Assembly: GCA_019843655.1 (NCBI GenBank)
Contig: JACDQD010000007.1
Coordinates: 29,739,207-29,803,206, forward strand
Source of the DNA: Lethocerus indicus
Taxonomy: Eukaryota > Arthropoda > Insecta > Hemiptera > Belostomatidae
Length of the DNA: 64,000 nucleotides
Reading direction: 5' to 3'
Part shown: in pieces, positions 43,170 through 54,502 of the stretch
Numbering within the stretch: the stretch's first letter is position 1
How the letters are laid out: every line of letters begins with the position of its first letter
Program-made: the position numbers and the translations under genes
Notes under the pieces: model-generated
The model's database searches: none
Told to the model about the DNA's origin: nothing
The model's input: the letters and a program-made list of their open reading frames with translations, nothing else

Positions 43170-45597
43170 TTCGTAGACTAAAAATTGTCCGCAGACTAAA
43201 AATTGTCCGTAGACTAAAAATTGTCCGTAGACTAAAAATTGTCCGTAGACTAAAAATTGTCCGTAGACTAAAAATTGTCCGTAGACTAAAAATTGTCCGT
43301 AGACTAAAAATTGTCCGTAGACAAAATTGTCCGCACTAAAAATTGTCCGTAGACTAAAAATTGTCCGTAGACTAAAATTGTCCGTAAATTGTCCGTAGAC
43401 TAAAAATTGTCCGTAGACTAAAATTGTCCGTAGACTAAAAATTGTCCGTAGACTAAAAATTGTCCGTCGACTAAAAATTGTCCGTAGACTAAAAATTGTC
43501 CGTAGACTAAAAATTGTCCGTAGACTAAAAATTGTCCGTGGACTAAAAATTGTCCGTAGACTAAAAATTGTCCGTAGACTAAAAATTGTCCGTAGACTAA
43601 AAATTGTCCGTAGACTAAAAATTGTCCGTAAAAATTGTCCGTAGACTAAAAATAGACTAAAAATTGTCCGTAGACTAAAAATTGTCCGTAGACTAAAATT
43701 GTCCGCAGACTAAAAATTGTCCGTAGACTAAAAATTGTCCGTAGACTAAAAATTGTCCGCAGACTAAAAATTGTCCGTAGACTAAAATTGTCCGTAGACT
43801 AAAAATTGTCCGTAGACTAAAATTGTCCGCAGACTAAAATTGAGACTAAAAATTGTCCGCTAAAATTGTCCGTAGACTAAAAATTGTCCGTAAAATTGTC
43901 CGTAGACTAAAAATTGTCCGCAGACTAAAAATTGTCCGTAGACTAAAAATTGTCCGCAGACTAAAAATTGTCCGTAGACTAAAATTGAGACTAAAAATTG
44001 TCCGTAGACTAAAAATTGTCCGCAGACTAAAAATTGTCCGTAGACTAAAAATTGTCCGCAGACTAAAAATTGTCCGTAGACTAAAAATTGTCCGTAGACT
44101 AAAAATTGTCCGTAGACTGAAAATTGTCCGCAGACTAAAAATTGTCCGTAGACTAAAAATTGTCCGCAGACTAAAAATTGTCCGTAGACTAAAAATTGTC
44201 CGTAGACTAAAAATTGTCCGTAGACTAAAAATTGTCCGTAGACTAAAAATTGTCCGTAGACTAAAAATTGTCCGCAGACTAAAAATTGTCCGCTAAAAAT
44301 TGTCCGCAGACTAAAAATTGTCCGCAGACTAAAAATTGTCCGTAGAACTAAAATTGTCCAGACTAAAAATTGTCCGCAGACTAAAAATTGACCGAGACTA
44401 AAATTGTCCGTAAACTAAAAATTGTCCGTAGACTGAAAATTGTCCGTAGACTAAAAATTGTCCGCAGACTAAAAATTGTCCGCAGACTAAAAATTGTCCG
44501 CAGACTGAAAATTGTCCGCAGACTAAAAATTGTCCGTAGACTAAAAATTGTCCGCAAACTGAAAATTGTCCGTAGACTAAAAATTGTCCGCAGACTAAAA
44601 ATTGTCCGTAGACTAAAAATTGTCCGTAGACTAAAAATTGTCCGCAGACTAAAAATTGTCCGTAGACTAAAAATTGTCCGTAGACTAAAAATTGTCCGTA
44701 GACTAAAAATTGTCCGCAGACTAAAAATTGTCCGTAGACTAAAAATTGTCCGTAGACTAAAAATTGTCCGTAGACTAAAAATTGTCCGTAGACTAAAAAT
44801 TGTCCGCAGACTAAAAATTGTCCGTAGACTAAAAATTGTCCGCAAACTAAAAATTGTCCGTAGACTAAAAATTGTCCGCAGACTAAAAATTGTCCGTAGA
44901 CTAAAAATTGTCCGTAGACTAAAAATTGTCCGTAGACTAAAAATTGTCCGCAAACTAAAAATTGTCCGTAGACTAAAAATTGTCCGTAGACTAAAAAAAA
45001 TTGTCCGCAGACTAAAAATTGTCCGTAGACTAAAAATTGTCCGTAGACTAAAAATTGTCCGTAGACTAAAATTGTCCGTAGACTAAAAATTGTCCGTAGA
45101 CTAAAAATTGTCCGTAGACTAAAAATTGTCCGTAGACTAAAATTGTCCGTAGACTAAAAATTGTCCGTAGACTAAAAATTGTCCGTAGACTAAAATTGTC
45201 CGCAAAAATTGACTAAAAATTGTCCGTAGACTAAAAATTGTCCGTAGACTAAAAATTGTCCGTAGACAAAAATTGTCCGCAAACTAAAAATTGTCCGTAG
45301 ACTAAAATTGTCCGCAGACTAGACTAAAAATTGTCCGTAGACTAAAAATTGTCCGCAGACTAAAAATTGTCCGTAGACTAAAAATTGTCCGCAGACTAAA
45401 AATTGTCCGCAGACTAAAAATTGTCCGTAGACTAAAAATTGTCCGTAGACTAAAAATTGTCCGTAGACTAAAAATTGTCCGTAGACTAAAAATTGTCCGC
45501 AGACTAAAAATTGTCCGCAGACTAAAAATTGTCCGTAAACTAAAAATTGTCCGCAGACTAAAAATTGTCCGTAGACTAAAAATTGTCCTTAGACAGT
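43170..45597 (+). repeat. 18-bp satellite (TAGACTAAAAATTGTCCG), array A
   Basis: About 2.4 kb of an 18-bp unit. Main variants are TAGAC and CAGAC, with occasional shortened units. The array is fairly homogeneous. Because 18 is a multiple of 3, frames remain open on both strands (RLKIVR repeats on plus, RTIFSL on minus, to ~230 and ~190 codons); neither is a protein. It ends CCTTAGACAGTTTCTAGACA. Confidence 0.97.
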
Positions 45598-45704
45598 TTC
45601 TAGACAGCGATGCTGCACTAATTGAGCAATTAAATCTGATATACTTTTTGTGTATCATATTTTTAATTCGGTTACCGAAGAATCGGTCACGAACTTTTGC
45701 CACG

Positions 45705-45769
45705 AACTGGGAAAGTTCTCTCGCTTTTTAAGTTACAGCAGCCGCCGCTGCTTTGAACTTTCCCCAGTT
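45705..45769. other. Hairpin next to the 18-bp array (copy A)
   Basis: AACTGGGAAAGTTC (45705) pairs with GAACTTTCCCCAGTT (45755) around a loop that itself holds GCAGCCGCCGCTGC. In copy B the second half reads GAACTTTCCCAGTT, removing the one-base bulge. Confidence 0.7.
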
Positions 45770-45949
45770 CAAAGTTCAGTAGTACTTTGACTGCGGCAAC
45801 GCGTAAATTACGGTCTTTTTATTGTATTAGCAAAATTGCAACGAGTTTAATCTTTGTTGTAGTAAAAATTTTAATATTTTCACCAAGAAATGTATTCATT
45901 TGTCTCACGATGAACATAAAGAAAATTCCGGACGAGAAAATTGCGATCT

Positions 45950-46910
45950 TATTGTGGCAACACTGAATTGAAAAAGAACAGCTGATTCGGCTGTGTAATA
46001 AATGAATTTTATTTTAGCAGATTTACAAAAATCCGCTCTTTTGAAAGCTCGATATATAATTTTCCTGACGCGTCGGCAACAAATATTTGGCTTTTCGAGA
46101 CAATGCAGATTATACTACGAAACGTCGAACGAATTTCCAATTTTCGTACAGTTAGTACGGGAATTTAGTTCTAGTGAAAATTCAAAATTTTCACCAAGAA
46201 ATTTATTCATTTGTCTCAGAATGAACTTAAAAAAAATGACGATAACTCGTTAAAAAATAAACGTCCTGGCGAGAAATCTGTGTCGAATTTCAATTCCGAT
46301 CTTAGTGTGGCAACACTGAATTGAAAAAGAACAGCTGATTCGGCCGTGTAATAAATGAATTGTATTTTCGCAGGTTTTCGTAAACCCGCTCTTTATGAAA
46401 ACCTCGTTATTGTTAAACGAGTGAAAAAGGCGAAGCCAATTCATTCGAGATGTTAATATTTAAGTCCGCGCGGCCAAATTACCGAACTAATTGCCCAAAT
46501 ACTGTACGACTTACCCGGCTATTTCTTTCTGTTTTCGAACTGTTTCTCAACTAATTTCTGCTGATTACGGCCCGTTACGGTACGTTATAAGCGGACAGAC
46601 CGTTCAGGGGGCGGAGGATAGGAATAAGAAAAAATATGTAGGAAATCGAGTATTATAATAAAGTCGAAATTTCTAATTTCTCTAAAGTCGAAAATTAAGC
46701 AGAGAAGACGAGCTGGATCGATGGCAATAGGAAAACTAAATAATAAGAAATACTAAATATCGTATTATACTACCGAAGAATTCCAATTCAGATGTTAGTG
46801 TGGCAACACTGAAATTGAAAAAGAACAGCTGACTCTACAGCTGGCTGTAATATAAATTGTATTTTCGCAGGTTTTCGAAAACCCCCTCTCTTTATGAAAA
46901 ACTTTATGAA
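45950..46910 (+). repeat. Three spaced copies of a ~100-bp repeat
   Basis: GTGGCAACACTGAATTGAAA, AAGAACAGCTGATTCGGC, GTGTAATAAATGAATT and TTTTCGCAGGTTTTCG recur near 45954, 46309 and 46798; the third has ACTCTACAGCTGGCTG inserted. AAAATTTTCACCAAGAAATT, ATTCATTTGTCTCA also recur near 45877 and 46185. The ~80-codon frames here (MNFILADLQKS-type) are unsupported; they are shared by both duplicates but damaged by indels. Confidence 0.75.
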
Positions 46911-47577
46911 AATCAATTTTATTAGTACGACGATCGCTGTATGCGTTGGACAATAAAATTTCCGTATTCAAAATTACAAAATCCAGCGCCCAGGGGTTGG
47001 GGTAGTTCGGAACAGCGTAATATCTCAATTGATGAGGATTCTTTACAATTTGTAATAATCCGTAATCTGTAATAAAATCGACGACGTCTCCGCCATTATA
47101 ATCCCGGCGGTAGGCCGGATATTTCTAATCGTGAATTTTTAAATTTTAAAAAAAAAAAAAATATTTTTTCCACTTTAATACCCTTTAAATACCCTCGATC
47201 CCTTACAGCAATAATAATAACAAGGCGGACGGACCGATTAAGGAGAGAAAGAGAGAATTATAATATCGAAGTTTTGGGGGTGGGGTTGGAGAAGGTCGAT
47301 GACAATGGGAAATCGTTGGATGAAAATAAAGGGATAAAAATTGGATAAAAAGAAAAAAAATGGGTAGCAGGAGAAAAGGAAAATAAAATAATAACTAAGA
47401 AATATCGTGTTTAACCAGGAGGAGTTTTAGATGGGGGGGGGCGGGGGGGGCCCCATTGAGCCCCAGTTGAGATTAATGTCCTAATTATACGGGGCACTGT
47501 TGAGAATCACTTTTTCAAAATCACATTAATCTACATAATTTGGTACGGCGTCTCTCCTCCGATTAGCCTTTATTCGG

Positions 47578-47636
<59 letters not shown>

Positions 47637-47775
47637 GGAAGGACGGATATGAAAATAGAAATAGTTTTTGACGTCCATTAGACCCTGAATAGAAAGTAGA
47701 TTTAGCGTAGATTTACCCGAAATCGACCGAATATCTACAGTTTCGCGCGGCCAATTCGTCTTCAGTTGCAGACTG

Positions 47776-48024
47776 GACGAACTGGTCGCCCGCCTAATAA
47801 ACTATTACAGTCCGACGGTCAGCGATTTCCTTGAGAATATTGTAAAAAAAATTAACATAATTAAACATTGGGGACGGCTATTTGTGAAAAAATCCCACCA
47901 ATTTGTGGTCGTTGAATTAGCGGCGATTGAATCCAATCTTTTATTATTTACGCCCTTTTTGAAAGCCCCGGGACGATTTTCCGGGTATACTCTAGTTTAT
48001 ATCTAGTTGATTTTTTACAACATT
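47776..48024. other. Unique DNA between the duplicate and the 95-bp array
   Basis: No gene or repeat recognised. Confidence 0.4.
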
Positions 48025-48029
48025 AAAAC

Positions 48030-49628
48030 AATTAGATCTGTCCTTTTCGGCAGAAACCGATCTTGCGAAAGACAATATCTGACGGTATTCCAACCCCTTG
48101 CAGACCACAAAACGGGTATGTTAAATTGAAACCGTTGTTTTTAACCGTCTAGAGGAGACAGAAAAACACAAAATCTACTGTTTTCCAACCCCTTGCAGAC
48201 CACAAAACGGGTATGTTAAATTGAAACCGTTGTTTTTAATCGTCTAGAGGAGACAGAAAAATACAAAATCTACTGTTTTCCAACCCCTTGCAGACCACAA
48301 AACGGGTATGTTTAATAACAACCATTGTTTTTATCCGTCTAGAGGAGACAGAAAAATACAAAATCTACTGTTTTCGAACCCCTTGCAGACCACAAAACGG
48401 GTATGTTTAATAACAACCATTGTTTTTATCCGTCTAGAGGAGACAGAAAAACATAAAATCTACTGTTTTCGAACCCCTTGCAGACCACAAAACGGGTATT
48501 TTTAATAACAACCATTGTTTTTATCCGTCTAGAGGAGACAGAAAAATACAAAATCTACTGTTTTCCAACCCCTTGCAGACCACAAAACGGGTATTTTTAA
48601 TAACAACCATTGTTTTTTTTATCCGTCTGGAGGATAATAAAATATCGAATCGTCTGCTTCTAAACCCCTCGCAGACCACAAAACCGGTATGTTTTAATAA
48701 CAACCATTGTTTTATCCGTCTAGAGACAGAAAAAACACAAAATCTACTGTTTTCGAACCCCTGCAGACCACAAAACGGGTATGTTTAATAACAACCATTG
48801 TTTTTATCCGTCTAGAGGAGACAGAAAAACATAAAATCTACTGTTTTCGAACCCCTTGCAGACCACAAAACGGGTATTTTTAATAACAACCATTGTTTTT
48901 ATCCGTCTAGAGGAGACAGAAAAACACAAAATCTACTGTTTTCGAACCCCTTGCAGACCACAAAACGGGTATTTTTAATAACAACCATTGTTTTTATCCG
49001 TCTAGAGAGACAGAAAAATAAAATCTACTGTTTTCCAACCCTCAGACCGCGAAACGGGTATTTTAATAACAACCATTGTTTTATCCGCCTAGGAGACAGA
49101 AAACATAAAATCTACTGTTTTCGAACCCCTTGCAGACCACAAAACGGGTATGTTTAATAACAACCATTGTTTTTATCCGTCTAGAGGAGACAGAAAAACA
49201 CAAAATCTACTGTTTTCCAACCCCTTGCAGACCACAAAACGGGTATGTTTAATAACAACCATTGTTTTTATCCGTCTGGAGGAGACAGAAAAACATAAAA
49301 TCTACTGTTTTCGAACCCTTGCAGACCACAAAACGGGTATTTTAATAACAACCATTGTTTTATCCGTCTAGAGGAGACAGAAAAACTACAAATCTACTGT
49401 TTTCCAACCCCTTGCAGACACAAACGGGTATTTTTAATAACAACCATTGTTTTATCCGTCTAGAGACAGAAAATACAAAATCCACTGTTTCCAACCCTTG
49501 CAGACCCACAAAACAGGTGTTTTTAGTAACAAACCATTGTTTTTATCCGTCTAGAGAGAGAAAGAAATATACAAAATCTGTTTTCCAACCCTTGCAGACC
49601 ACAAAGCGGGTATTTTTAATAACAACCA
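48030..49628 (+). repeat. 95-bp tandem array built from the CFB outer arm
   Basis: About 16 units. GGTATG or GGTATT recurs every ~95 bp (for example near 48305 and 48400). Each unit is ~66 bp of CFB right outer arm (GGAGACAGAAAAACACAAAA, TCTACTGTTTTCCAACCCC, TTGCAGACCACAAAACGGGT, ATGTTTAA) plus ~29 bp of flank (TAACAACCATTGTTTTTATC, CGTCTAGA). The first unit still has CGATCTTGCGAAAGAC, the CFB hairpin remnant, so the array grew from a CFB right end. Later units (from about 49.0 kb) are shorter and indel-rich up to the gap. Confidence 0.95.
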
Positions 49629-49728
49629 NNNNNNNNNNNNNNNNNNNNNNNNNNNNNNNNNNNNNNNNNNNNNNNNNNNNNNNNNNNNNNNNNNNNNNNN
49701 NNNNNNNNNNNNNNNNNNNNNNNNNNNN
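49629..49728. other. Assembly gap, 100 N
   Basis: Exactly 100 N, a conventional placeholder for a gap of unknown size. It separates the 95-bp array from duplicate B, which starts inside a CT run. Confidence 0.99.
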
Positions 49729-52700
49729 CTCTCGAGATTCAATAACACCTTTAGGTAGAGACGTTCGCCTTGAGACACATAAAAGTTATTGTAAAAAAAA
49801 AAAAAGAAAAACTAATCGGAAATCTCATTGGAGAGAGCGACAAGAGGATTTTTCGAGTCGGAAAAACGCGATCGATTTCCAGCCGTCAAGAGTTTTTTCA
49901 CGAAACTGCCATCGAAAACTGGGATATTTTCGATGAAAATGGGGTTTTCTTTTTCTTTTATCGTAGACGCAACCGCGAAGAAAATTTTATCTAAATCAAC
50001 GTGCCGTGGGATCAACGTTGAAAAATTGAAAAATATACTTTCTCAGCGTCCGACTTCCGGTAGATATGAGATTTCCGCTAATTTCTGGAACGAATTTCGT
50101 ACTGAAATTTTCGTATTTTCATTTCACGAATAAATCGACGAACTTGATTACGACACCGAATCCGTAGAGAATCTACGAAAAACAAACCATTAAAAATTGT
50201 TCGTAGACTAAAAATTGTCCGTAGACAAAAAATTGCCCGCAGTCTGAAAATTGTCCGTAGACTAAAAATTGTCCGTAGACTATAAATTGTCCGTAGACTA
50301 TAAATTGTCCGTAGACTATAAATTGTCCGTAGACTAAAAATTGTCCGCAGACAGAAAATAGTCCGTAGACTAAAATTTTCTGTGGACTAAAAAAATTGTC
50401 TAGACTCAAAATTGTCCGTAGACTAAAAATTGTCCGTAGACTATAAATTGTCCGTGGACTAAACATTTTCCGCAAAATAAAAATTGTCCGCAGACTAAAA
50501 ATTGTCCGTAGACTAAAAATTTTCCGTCGACTAAAAATTTTCCGTCGACTAAAAATTGTCCGTAGACTAAAAATTGTCCGTAGACTAAAAATTGTCCGTA
50601 GACTAAAAATTGTCCGCCAGACTAAAATTTTCCGCAAACTAAAAATTGTCCGTAGACTAAAAATTGTCCGTAGACTAAAAATTGTCCGTAGACTAAAAAT
50701 TTTCCGTGGACTAAAAATTGTCCGTAGACTAAAAATTTTCCGTCGACTAAAAATTGTCCGTAGAATAAAAATTGTCCGTAGAATAAAAATTGTCCGTAGA
50801 ATAAAAATTGTCCGTAGACTAAAAATTGTCCGTGGACTAAAAATTGTCCGTAGACTAAAAATTTTCCGTAGACTAAAAATTGTCCGAACTAAAATTGTCC
50901 GTAGAGCCAAAAATTGTCCGTAGACTAAAAATTTTCCGTAGACTAAAATTGTCCGGAATAAAAATTGTCCGTAGACTAAAATTGTCCGTAGACTAAAAAT
51001 TGTCCGTAGACTAAAATTGTCCGTAGACTAAAATTGTCCTAGCAACTAAAAATTGTCCGTAGACTAAAATTGTCCGTAGAATAAAAATTGTCCGTACAGA
51101 CTAAAATTGTCCGTAGACTAAAAATTGTCCGCAGACTAAAAATTGTCCGTTAGTTAATCGTAGAATAAAAATTGTCCGCAGACTAAAATTGTCCGTAGAC
51201 TAAAAATTGTCCAAATGGGCAAAATTGTCCGTGGACTAAAATTGTCCGTGGACTAAAATTTTCCGTGGACTAAAAATTGTCCGTAGACCAAAATTTCCGC
51301 AAACTAAAAATTTTCCGTGGACTAAAATTTTCGTGGACTAAAAATTTTCCGTAGACTAAAATTTTCCGTCGACTAAAAATTGTCCGTAGAATAAAATTGT
51401 CCACAGACTAAAATTTTCCGTTGACTAAAATTGTCCGAAGTAAAAATAGTGCGTAGACTAAAATTGTCCGCAGACTAAAAAATAGCCGTAGACTAAAAAT
51501 TGTCAGTGGACTGAAAATTGTCCGTAGACTGAAAATTATCCGTAGCCTAATAATTTTCCGCGGACTAAAAATTGTCCGTGGACTAAAAATTGTCCGTGGA
51601 CTAAAATTTTCCGTAGACTAAAGATTGTCCGTAGACTAAAATTTCCGAGACAAAATTTTCCGTGGACTAAAAATTGTCCGTAGACCAAAATTGTCTAAAC
51701 TGAAAATTGTCCGCAGACTGAAAATTGTCCGTAGACTAAAAATTGTCCGTAGACTAAAATTGTCCGTGACTAAAATTGTCCGTAGACCAAAATTGTCCGC
51801 AGACTAAAAATTGTCCGTAGAATAAAAATTGTCCGTAGACTAAAAATTGTCCGCAGACTAAAAATTGTCCGTGGACTAAAAATTGTCCGTGGACTAAAAA
51901 TTGTCCGTAGACCAAAAATTGTCCGCAGACTAAAAATTGTCCGTAGACTAAAAATTGTCCGTAGACTAAAAATTGTCCGCAAACTGAAAATTGTCCGTAG
52001 ACTGAAAATTGTCCGTAGACTGAAAATTGTCCGTAGACTAAAAATTGTCCGTAGACTAAAAATTGTCCGCAGACTGAAAATTGTCCACAAACTGAAAATT
52101 TTCCGCAGACTGAAAATTGTCCGCAAACTGAAAATTGTCCGGAGACTAAAAATTGTCCGCAGACTAAAAATTGTCCGCAGACTAAAATTGTCCGTAGACT
52201 AAAAATTGTCCGTAGACTAAAAATTGTCCGTGGACTAAAAATTGTCCGCAGACTAAAAATTGTCCGTGGACTAAAATTGTCCGTAGACTATAAATTGTCC
52301 GTGAATAAAATTGTCCTTAGACAGTTTCTAGACAGCGATGCTGCATTAATTGAGCAATTAAATCTTATATACTTTTGTGTATCATATTTTTAATTCGGTT
52401 ACCGAAGAATCGGTCACGAACTTTTGCCGAACTGGGAAAGTTCTCTCGCTTTTAAGTTACAGCAGCCGCCGCTGCTTTGAACTTTCCCAGTTCAAAGTTC
52501 AGTAGTACTTTGACTGCGGCAACGCGTAAATTACGGTCTTTTATTGTATTAGCAAAATTGCAGCGAGTTTAATCTTTGTTGTAGTAAACATTTTAATATT
52601 TTCACCAAGAAATGTATTCATTTGTCTCATGATGAACATAAAGAAAATTCCGGACGAGAAAATTGCGATCTTATTGTGGCAACACTGAATTGAAAAGAAC

Positions 52701-54293
52701 AGCTGATTCGGCTGTGTAAAAATGAATTTTATTTTCGCAGATTTACAAAATCCGCTCTTTTGAAAGCTCGATATATAATTTTCCTGACGCGTCGGCAACA
52801 AATATTTGGCTTTTCGAGACAATGCAGATTATACTACGAAACGTCGAACGAATTTCCAATTTTCGTACAGTTAGTACGGGAATTTAGTTCTAGTGAAAAT
52901 TCAAAATTTTCACCAAGAAATTTATTCATTTGTCTCAGAATGAACTTAAAAAATGACGATAACTCGTTAAAAATAAACGTCCTGGCGAGAATCTGTGTCG
53001 AATTTCAATTCCGATCTTAGTGTGGCAACACTGAATTGAAAAAGAACAGCTGATTCGGCCGTGTAATATAAATTGTATTTTCTGAGGTTTTCGAAACCCG
53101 CTCTTTATGAAAACCTCGTTATTGTTAAACGAGTGAAAAGGCGAAGCCAATTCATTCGAGCTGTTAATTGTTAAGTCCGCGCGGCCAAATTACCGAACTA
53201 ATTGCCCAAATACTGTGACTTACCCGGCTATTTCTTTCTGTTTTCGAACTGTTTCTCAACTAATTTCTGCTGATTACGGCCCGTTACGGTACGTTATAAG
53301 CGGACAGACCGTTCAGGGGGCGGAGGATAGGAATAAGAAAAAATATGTAGGAAATCGAGTATTATAATAAAGTCGAAATTTCTAATTTCTCTAAAGTCGA
53401 AAATTAAGCAGAGAAGACAGGACTTCGATGGCAATAGGAAAACTAAATAATAAGAAATACTAAATATCGTATTATACGACCGAAGAATTCCAATTCAGAT
53501 GTTAGTGTGGCAACACTGAAATTGAAAAGAACAGCTGACTCTACAGCTGGCTGTAATATAAATTGTATTTTCGCAGGTTTCGAAACCCCTCTCTTTATGA
53601 AAAACTTTATGAAAATCAATTTTATTAGTACGACGATCGCCGTATGCGTTGGACAATAAAATTTCCGTATTTGAAATTACAAAAAAATCAGCGCCCAGGG
53701 GTTGGGGGTGGTGGGGGGGGTGGGTGGTTCGGAACAGCGTAATATCTCAATTGACGATGATTCCTTTTTACAATTTGTAATAATCCGTAATCTGTAATAA
53801 AATCGACGACGTCTCCGCCATTATAATCCCGGCGGTAGGCCGGATATTTCAATCGTGAATTTTTTTAAATTTTTTTTTAAAAAAAAAAAAAATACTTTTC
53901 CACTTTAATACCCTTTAAATACCCTCGGGACCCCTTACAGCAATAATAATAACAAGGCGGACGGACCGATTAAGGAGAGAAGAGAATTATAATATCGAAG
54001 TTTGGGGGGTGGGGGGCTGGAGAAGGTCGATGACAATGGGAAATCGTTGGATGAAAATAAAGGGATAAAAATTGGATAAAAAAAAAAAATGGGTAGCAGG
54101 AGAAAAGGAAAATAAAATAACTAAGAAATATCGTGTTTAACCAGGAGTTTAGATGGGGGCTGGGGGGCCCCATTGAGCCCCAGTTGAGATTAATGTCCTA
54201 ATTATACGGGGCACTGTTGAGAATCACTTTTTCAAAATCACATTAATCTACATAATTTGGTACGGCGTCTCTCCTCCGATTAGCCTTTATTCG

Positions 54294-54361
<68 letters not shown>

Positions 54362-54502
54362 GACAGGAAGGACGGATATGAAAATAGAAATAGTTTTTGA
54401 CGTCCATTAGACCCTGAATAGAAAGTAGATTTAGCGTAGATTTAGTCAAATCAAAATCGACCGAATATCTACAGTTTCATGCGACCAATTCGGTCTTCAG
54501 TT
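49729..54502 (+). repeat. ~5-kb duplicated segment, copy B
   Basis: Collinear with 42683-47775 across both flanks and the array. Flanks differ mainly by single-base indels and shorter homopolymers, plus local changes such as TGGGGGTGGTGGGGGGGTGG near 53703. It carries its own hairpin (near 52431-52493), triplicated GTGGCAACACTGAAT repeat and (TA)n (about 54299-54356). Similarity ends near AATTCGGTCTTCAGTTTG. Confidence 0.93.
50195..52320 (+). repeat. 18-bp satellite, array B (diverged)
   Basis: About 2.1 kb of the same unit as array A but with many more variants: TATAAATTG, AATTTTCCG, GTCGACTAA, GTGGACTAA, TAGAATAAA, and many broken units near 50.9-51.7 kb. The right part (51.8-52.3 kb) is more regular. 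Same terminal CCTTAGACAGTTTCTAGACA. Confidence 0.96.

Larger units (their letters stand above)
42683..47775 (+). repeat. ~5-kb duplicated segment, copy A
   Basis: Collinear with 49729-54502. Left flank from CTCTCGAGATTCAATAACAC through CGATCGATTTCCAGCC and GATTACGTCACCGAAT; then the 18-bp array; then a right flank through GTGGCAACACTGAAT repeats, CCCGGCGGTAGGCCGGATAT, a G-rich block near 47430, (TA)n at about 47582-47634 and CGACCGAATATCTACAGTTT. Similarity ends close to AATTCGTCTTCAGTTGC. Confidence 0.93.

Noticed and set aside
43170..45597. CRISPR-like array
   Set aside because: The 18-bp units abut directly with no unique spacers and the DNA is eukaryotic; it is a satellite. The same applies to the 95-bp array at 48-49.6 kb.
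43853..45703. Long open frames of ~130-230 codons with hexapeptide repeats (KIVRRL on plus, RTIFSL on minus)
   Set aside because: The 18-bp unit is divisible by three, so one plus frame and two minus frames stay open automatically. Both strands are open over the same DNA, indels shift frames, and no start, signal or domain is seen.
46002..46253. 83-codon frame conserved in both ~5-kb duplicates
   Set aside because: Conservation follows from the duplication; the second copy has frame-changing indels and the start overlaps the 100-bp repeat.
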